From positions 372,001 through 436,000 of the forward strand of contig CAJNOI010000035.1 of the NCBI GenBank assembly GCA_905250115.1: 64,000 nucleotides of DNA, read 5' to 3'. This document shows positions 61,459 through 64,000 of the stretch, in pieces (the first letter of the stretch is position 1; each line of letters opens with the position of its first letter). The position numbers and the translations under genes are program-made. This stretch comes from Adineta steineri (taxonomy: Eukaryota; Rotifera; Eurotatoria; Adinetida; Adinetidae). Under the pieces are notes generated by a model. That model was not told the DNA's origin and did no database searches. It worked only from the letters and a program-made list of their open reading frames with translations.

Positions 61459-63120
61459 ATTTGAAAAAAAAGACATGAAAGATGCGAACCAAAATACTTT
61501 CGAGTTTTTTTTTATTAAAGTTTTGTTACAAAATATTTTTTTTAATTTTTAAATATAATATTTAATCTCGTAAAATGATAAATAACATGGATATCAATTG
61601 TTATTCTATATGAAATGACAGAATTCATTTATCCTTGAATATTTACATTATTGTGATAAACGTATGTTCATTATTGCAACACAAAGAAAGAATGTTAAAG
61701 GAATTTTTATTGTCAATCATGAAGGATATTTTATCTTTTTATTTGAGTAAATAATACCTTGAAAGTGAGTATTAATAGCCTCTGAGATATAATATTTATT
61801 GATTTAGTTGATCAGCTTAAGTAGTTTATAGACTGTACATATGTTAAATAAGTACTATGTTCTCGCCTCCTTTCTTTCAATATATTTATTGAGAAAGATT
61901 TATACCTTTTTATGTCTAATTCCTGTCTCGAAATGTTTGTTGATAGAAAAAGAAATAATCTGACTGCATCTATTTTCAAAACGAATACGAACAAAAAAAA
62001 CGTTTATAGGCCTATATAAATTATAGTAATTTTATATTTTGTATCTTAGTTTTTTTTTCTTTCTATCTGAAATAAACGTTGTAAAAATGATTGTTTGACT
62101 TCAAATAAACATAATGAATACTCAAATTTCATTAATTAAACTATCAGAAGACAGAAAAATTTTCAAGATAAATAATGATTGATAAAGATTAAGAATATAT
62201 TTTTCAGCTCGATGTTAATCACTTATTTTTTCGAAGCTTAAGATTGATTTTTTTTATCAACGGACAGCTTTACAATGAGTTGTAAAATGAAATCATATTG
62301 AAAACTGACATAACAATGCAATAGATTATTCTTGATAATCTAACAAATGATTTGTTTTGAAAATATAAAACTGAATCAAAACGAAAACTTATACTTTCGA
62401 GAGATTCAAGATTTTCCTATGTTCTTGATTATCTTCGTTTTTATATAATAACGAATATTTAACAAATGATTGTATATTTGATACAATTCATCTAAGAAAA
62501 AGAATCGCAATGATCAGACAAACAATAATATGTTTAATATTTATCTAGCTTGACAAAGACATTTAGTTAATTCACTATCTCTCCTAATTAGAAACGATCA
62601 AATCACTTGTCAACATAAGTCTATGTTTGATTGTAAAACATGTCAGATCATATCTTTTATAATATTTCAATATACAAGTACAGCAATAAATATTTCTAAT
62701 TAAATATATTTAAAATAAACGGTAAAATAAACTCATATATATATATATATATTCTATAATATCTTTATTCATGTACGAAATTTAACTTTGGTCTATGTTA
62801 GTTGACTATTTATTAGTACTTATCGAACGACAATAAAGTAAGATATTTATTTAGAGCTTTATTCTGTTCGTCTTAAACGAACGAATTCTCCGTTATCTAA
62901 TGAGAACAACAGAATAAAAAAAAGCGAAACATTGACGACGATGGCCAACTACTAGACATAAGTGCATATTTATATCGACAATGAAGATAGCAGATCAAGT
63001 CTTTACAAGTAGAAAGATTTTCAAATGCCCTTGTATTCATTTATAATAAATAAATAGGTAGATATCATATATTTAGAATAAAACTAAGAATATTTTTTTT
63101 CTTTGTACTATTATTTAGAA
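61459..63120. other. Intergenic, no gene seen
   Basis: This 1.66-kb AT-rich region holds (TA)n near 62736-62752 and no coding, RNA or repeat structure I can support. Confidence 0.5.
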
Positions 63121-64000
63121 ATGTTAACAAAATTCTTTTTTATTTCTCTTATACAATGTTATTTTTTTCAAATATCATTTTGTGTTCATATTGGTGGTAC
63201 ATCAATGGATTCAACACATTATAATCGTCAACTATTACAATATCAATGTCCAATTAATAATCAAATAAAAGAACAACATCAGACTACTTATTGGATTAAT
63301 GTTCGATCATTCTCATTAATAAATGATACTAATACAAATAATTCCAGACATTTAATTTTTAATAATGGAGAAGATCGACTTATAACAAGAGCTTCTTCAG
63401 GTGCAATCGATGTTGATAATACCGACCCATTAGATATCGATCAAGCTTCAATGAATATTATTGTTGATAAACAAGTAAGAATTGTATCTTTAAGCATGAG
63501 AATAATTTTAATTTAAGCAGAAATTTTATTTTAATCTTCTACAATATTCAGCTTGCAGGGCCTAGACAGACATATATAGAAAAAAAGGTCTTTCTTCTTA
63601 ACCTTTAACACATGAGATTTATTGAATTATATTGTAGTCAAATTCAATAGATTACTCGAAATACATGCACATCAAAAAGTTTTTGCTTGTCAAGTGTATA
63701 TGCTCTTGAAGAAAAAAAACATTAGAAGAAAGGGAAAGTTCAAATAACTTGAGGGAGGATATGTCTAATCCATCAGAATTTTTAATAATGTCAATTTTAG
63801 TTAATAACAATAGAAATACTAATTATTATCTAAATAATCTAGATCAATGGCAACTTAACTGTATATATTCAAGTTATTGAATGTATTGATTGTCCTTATG
63901 AAATAATTACAGAAGATTTATCATCAACTAAATTACTTAATTTAACATTAAATACAAAATTTAATTATCGTATTCGTATAGAATCAAATAATCTATCTCC
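63121..64000 (+). CDS. Secreted or membrane protein, 5' part only
   Basis: Exon 1 is 63121-63474 and exon 2 begins at 63843 (after AATAATCTAG) and runs off the window, giving 170 residues so far. MLTKFFFISLIQCYFFQISF is a signal peptide. The rest has Asn-rich possible N-glycosylation sites (NDT, NLT, NLS), a CIDCPYEII cysteine pair and beta-rich segments (NLTVYIQVIE, KFNYRIRIES), as in an extracellular beta-sandwich. I do not recognise the family. The ATG follows TATTTAG by 2 bp. An alternative in-frame upstream start (MYYYLE) would place the signal peptide off the N-terminus and is less likely. The 368-bp intron has nothing recognisable. Confidence 0.7.

Overview
The window is animal nuclear DNA: strongly AT-rich, with genes split by many short introns (mostly 45-70 bp, GT-AG, T-rich acceptors), the standard genetic code, and clear animal orthologues (SIX homeobox, K2P channel, matrix metalloproteinase, RD3, BORC subunit). 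The intron size, AT-rich codon use and repeated TTTNAG 3'-splice-like sites just upstream of start codons, as expected from spliced-leader trans-splicing, point to a rotifer, most likely a bdelloid (inference; no species-diagnostic marker was seen). I find about 22 protein genes, no rRNA or tRNA genes, no CRISPR and no retroviral or virus-like element. Exon joins were checked for reading-frame and phase continuity by hand.

Layout. 1-6.5 kb, minus strand: the 5' end of a B-box/coiled-coil/TLDc gene, a small proline-rich gene and a complete secreted matrix metalloproteinase. 9-15 kb, plus strand: a Cupin_5/DUF985 protein and a large TENT5 (FAM46) nucleotidyltransferase. 17-25 kb: a TASK-like K2P channel (minus), a BTB protein (plus) and an FBXL4 orthologue (minus). 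25.5-34.7 kb, plus strand: a compact run of proline-rich protein, GLOD4, a coiled-coil/hydrophobic-tail protein, metaxin-2, clathrin light chain and a TACO1/YebC protein. GLOD4, the coiled-coil protein and metaxin-2 are only about 115-155 bp apart with acceptor-like sites before the downstream starts, so they may form an operon. 35-45 kb, minus strand: an RD3-family gene, a SIX1/2 homeobox gene and OXCT1. 45.5-55 kb, minus strand: a 36-exon ARFGEF (BIG1/BIG2) Sec7 gene. 56.7-64 kb, plus strand: KXD1, a tail-anchored RING protein, a single-pass membrane protein and the first two exons of a secreted or membrane protein that runs off the window.

Mobile DNA is confined to introns and small non-autonomous DNA elements: a 393-bp Tc1/mariner-like MITE in a TACO1 intron, a hAT-like MITE nested inside a second hAT-like MITE (each with its own 8-bp target duplication) in an ARFGEF intron, and a long imperfect fold-back element in another ARFGEF intron.

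Most of the genes are unrelated housekeeping functions. Mitochondrial roles recur (OXCT1, metaxin-2, TACO1, probably FBXL4), as do membrane-traffic roles (clathrin light chain, ARFGEF, KXD1, RD3), but I see no dedicated new multi-gene system. The most notable points are the two-gene proline-rich family, the putative trans-spliced cluster, the micro-exon that encodes a K+ selectivity filter, and the nested hAT pair.
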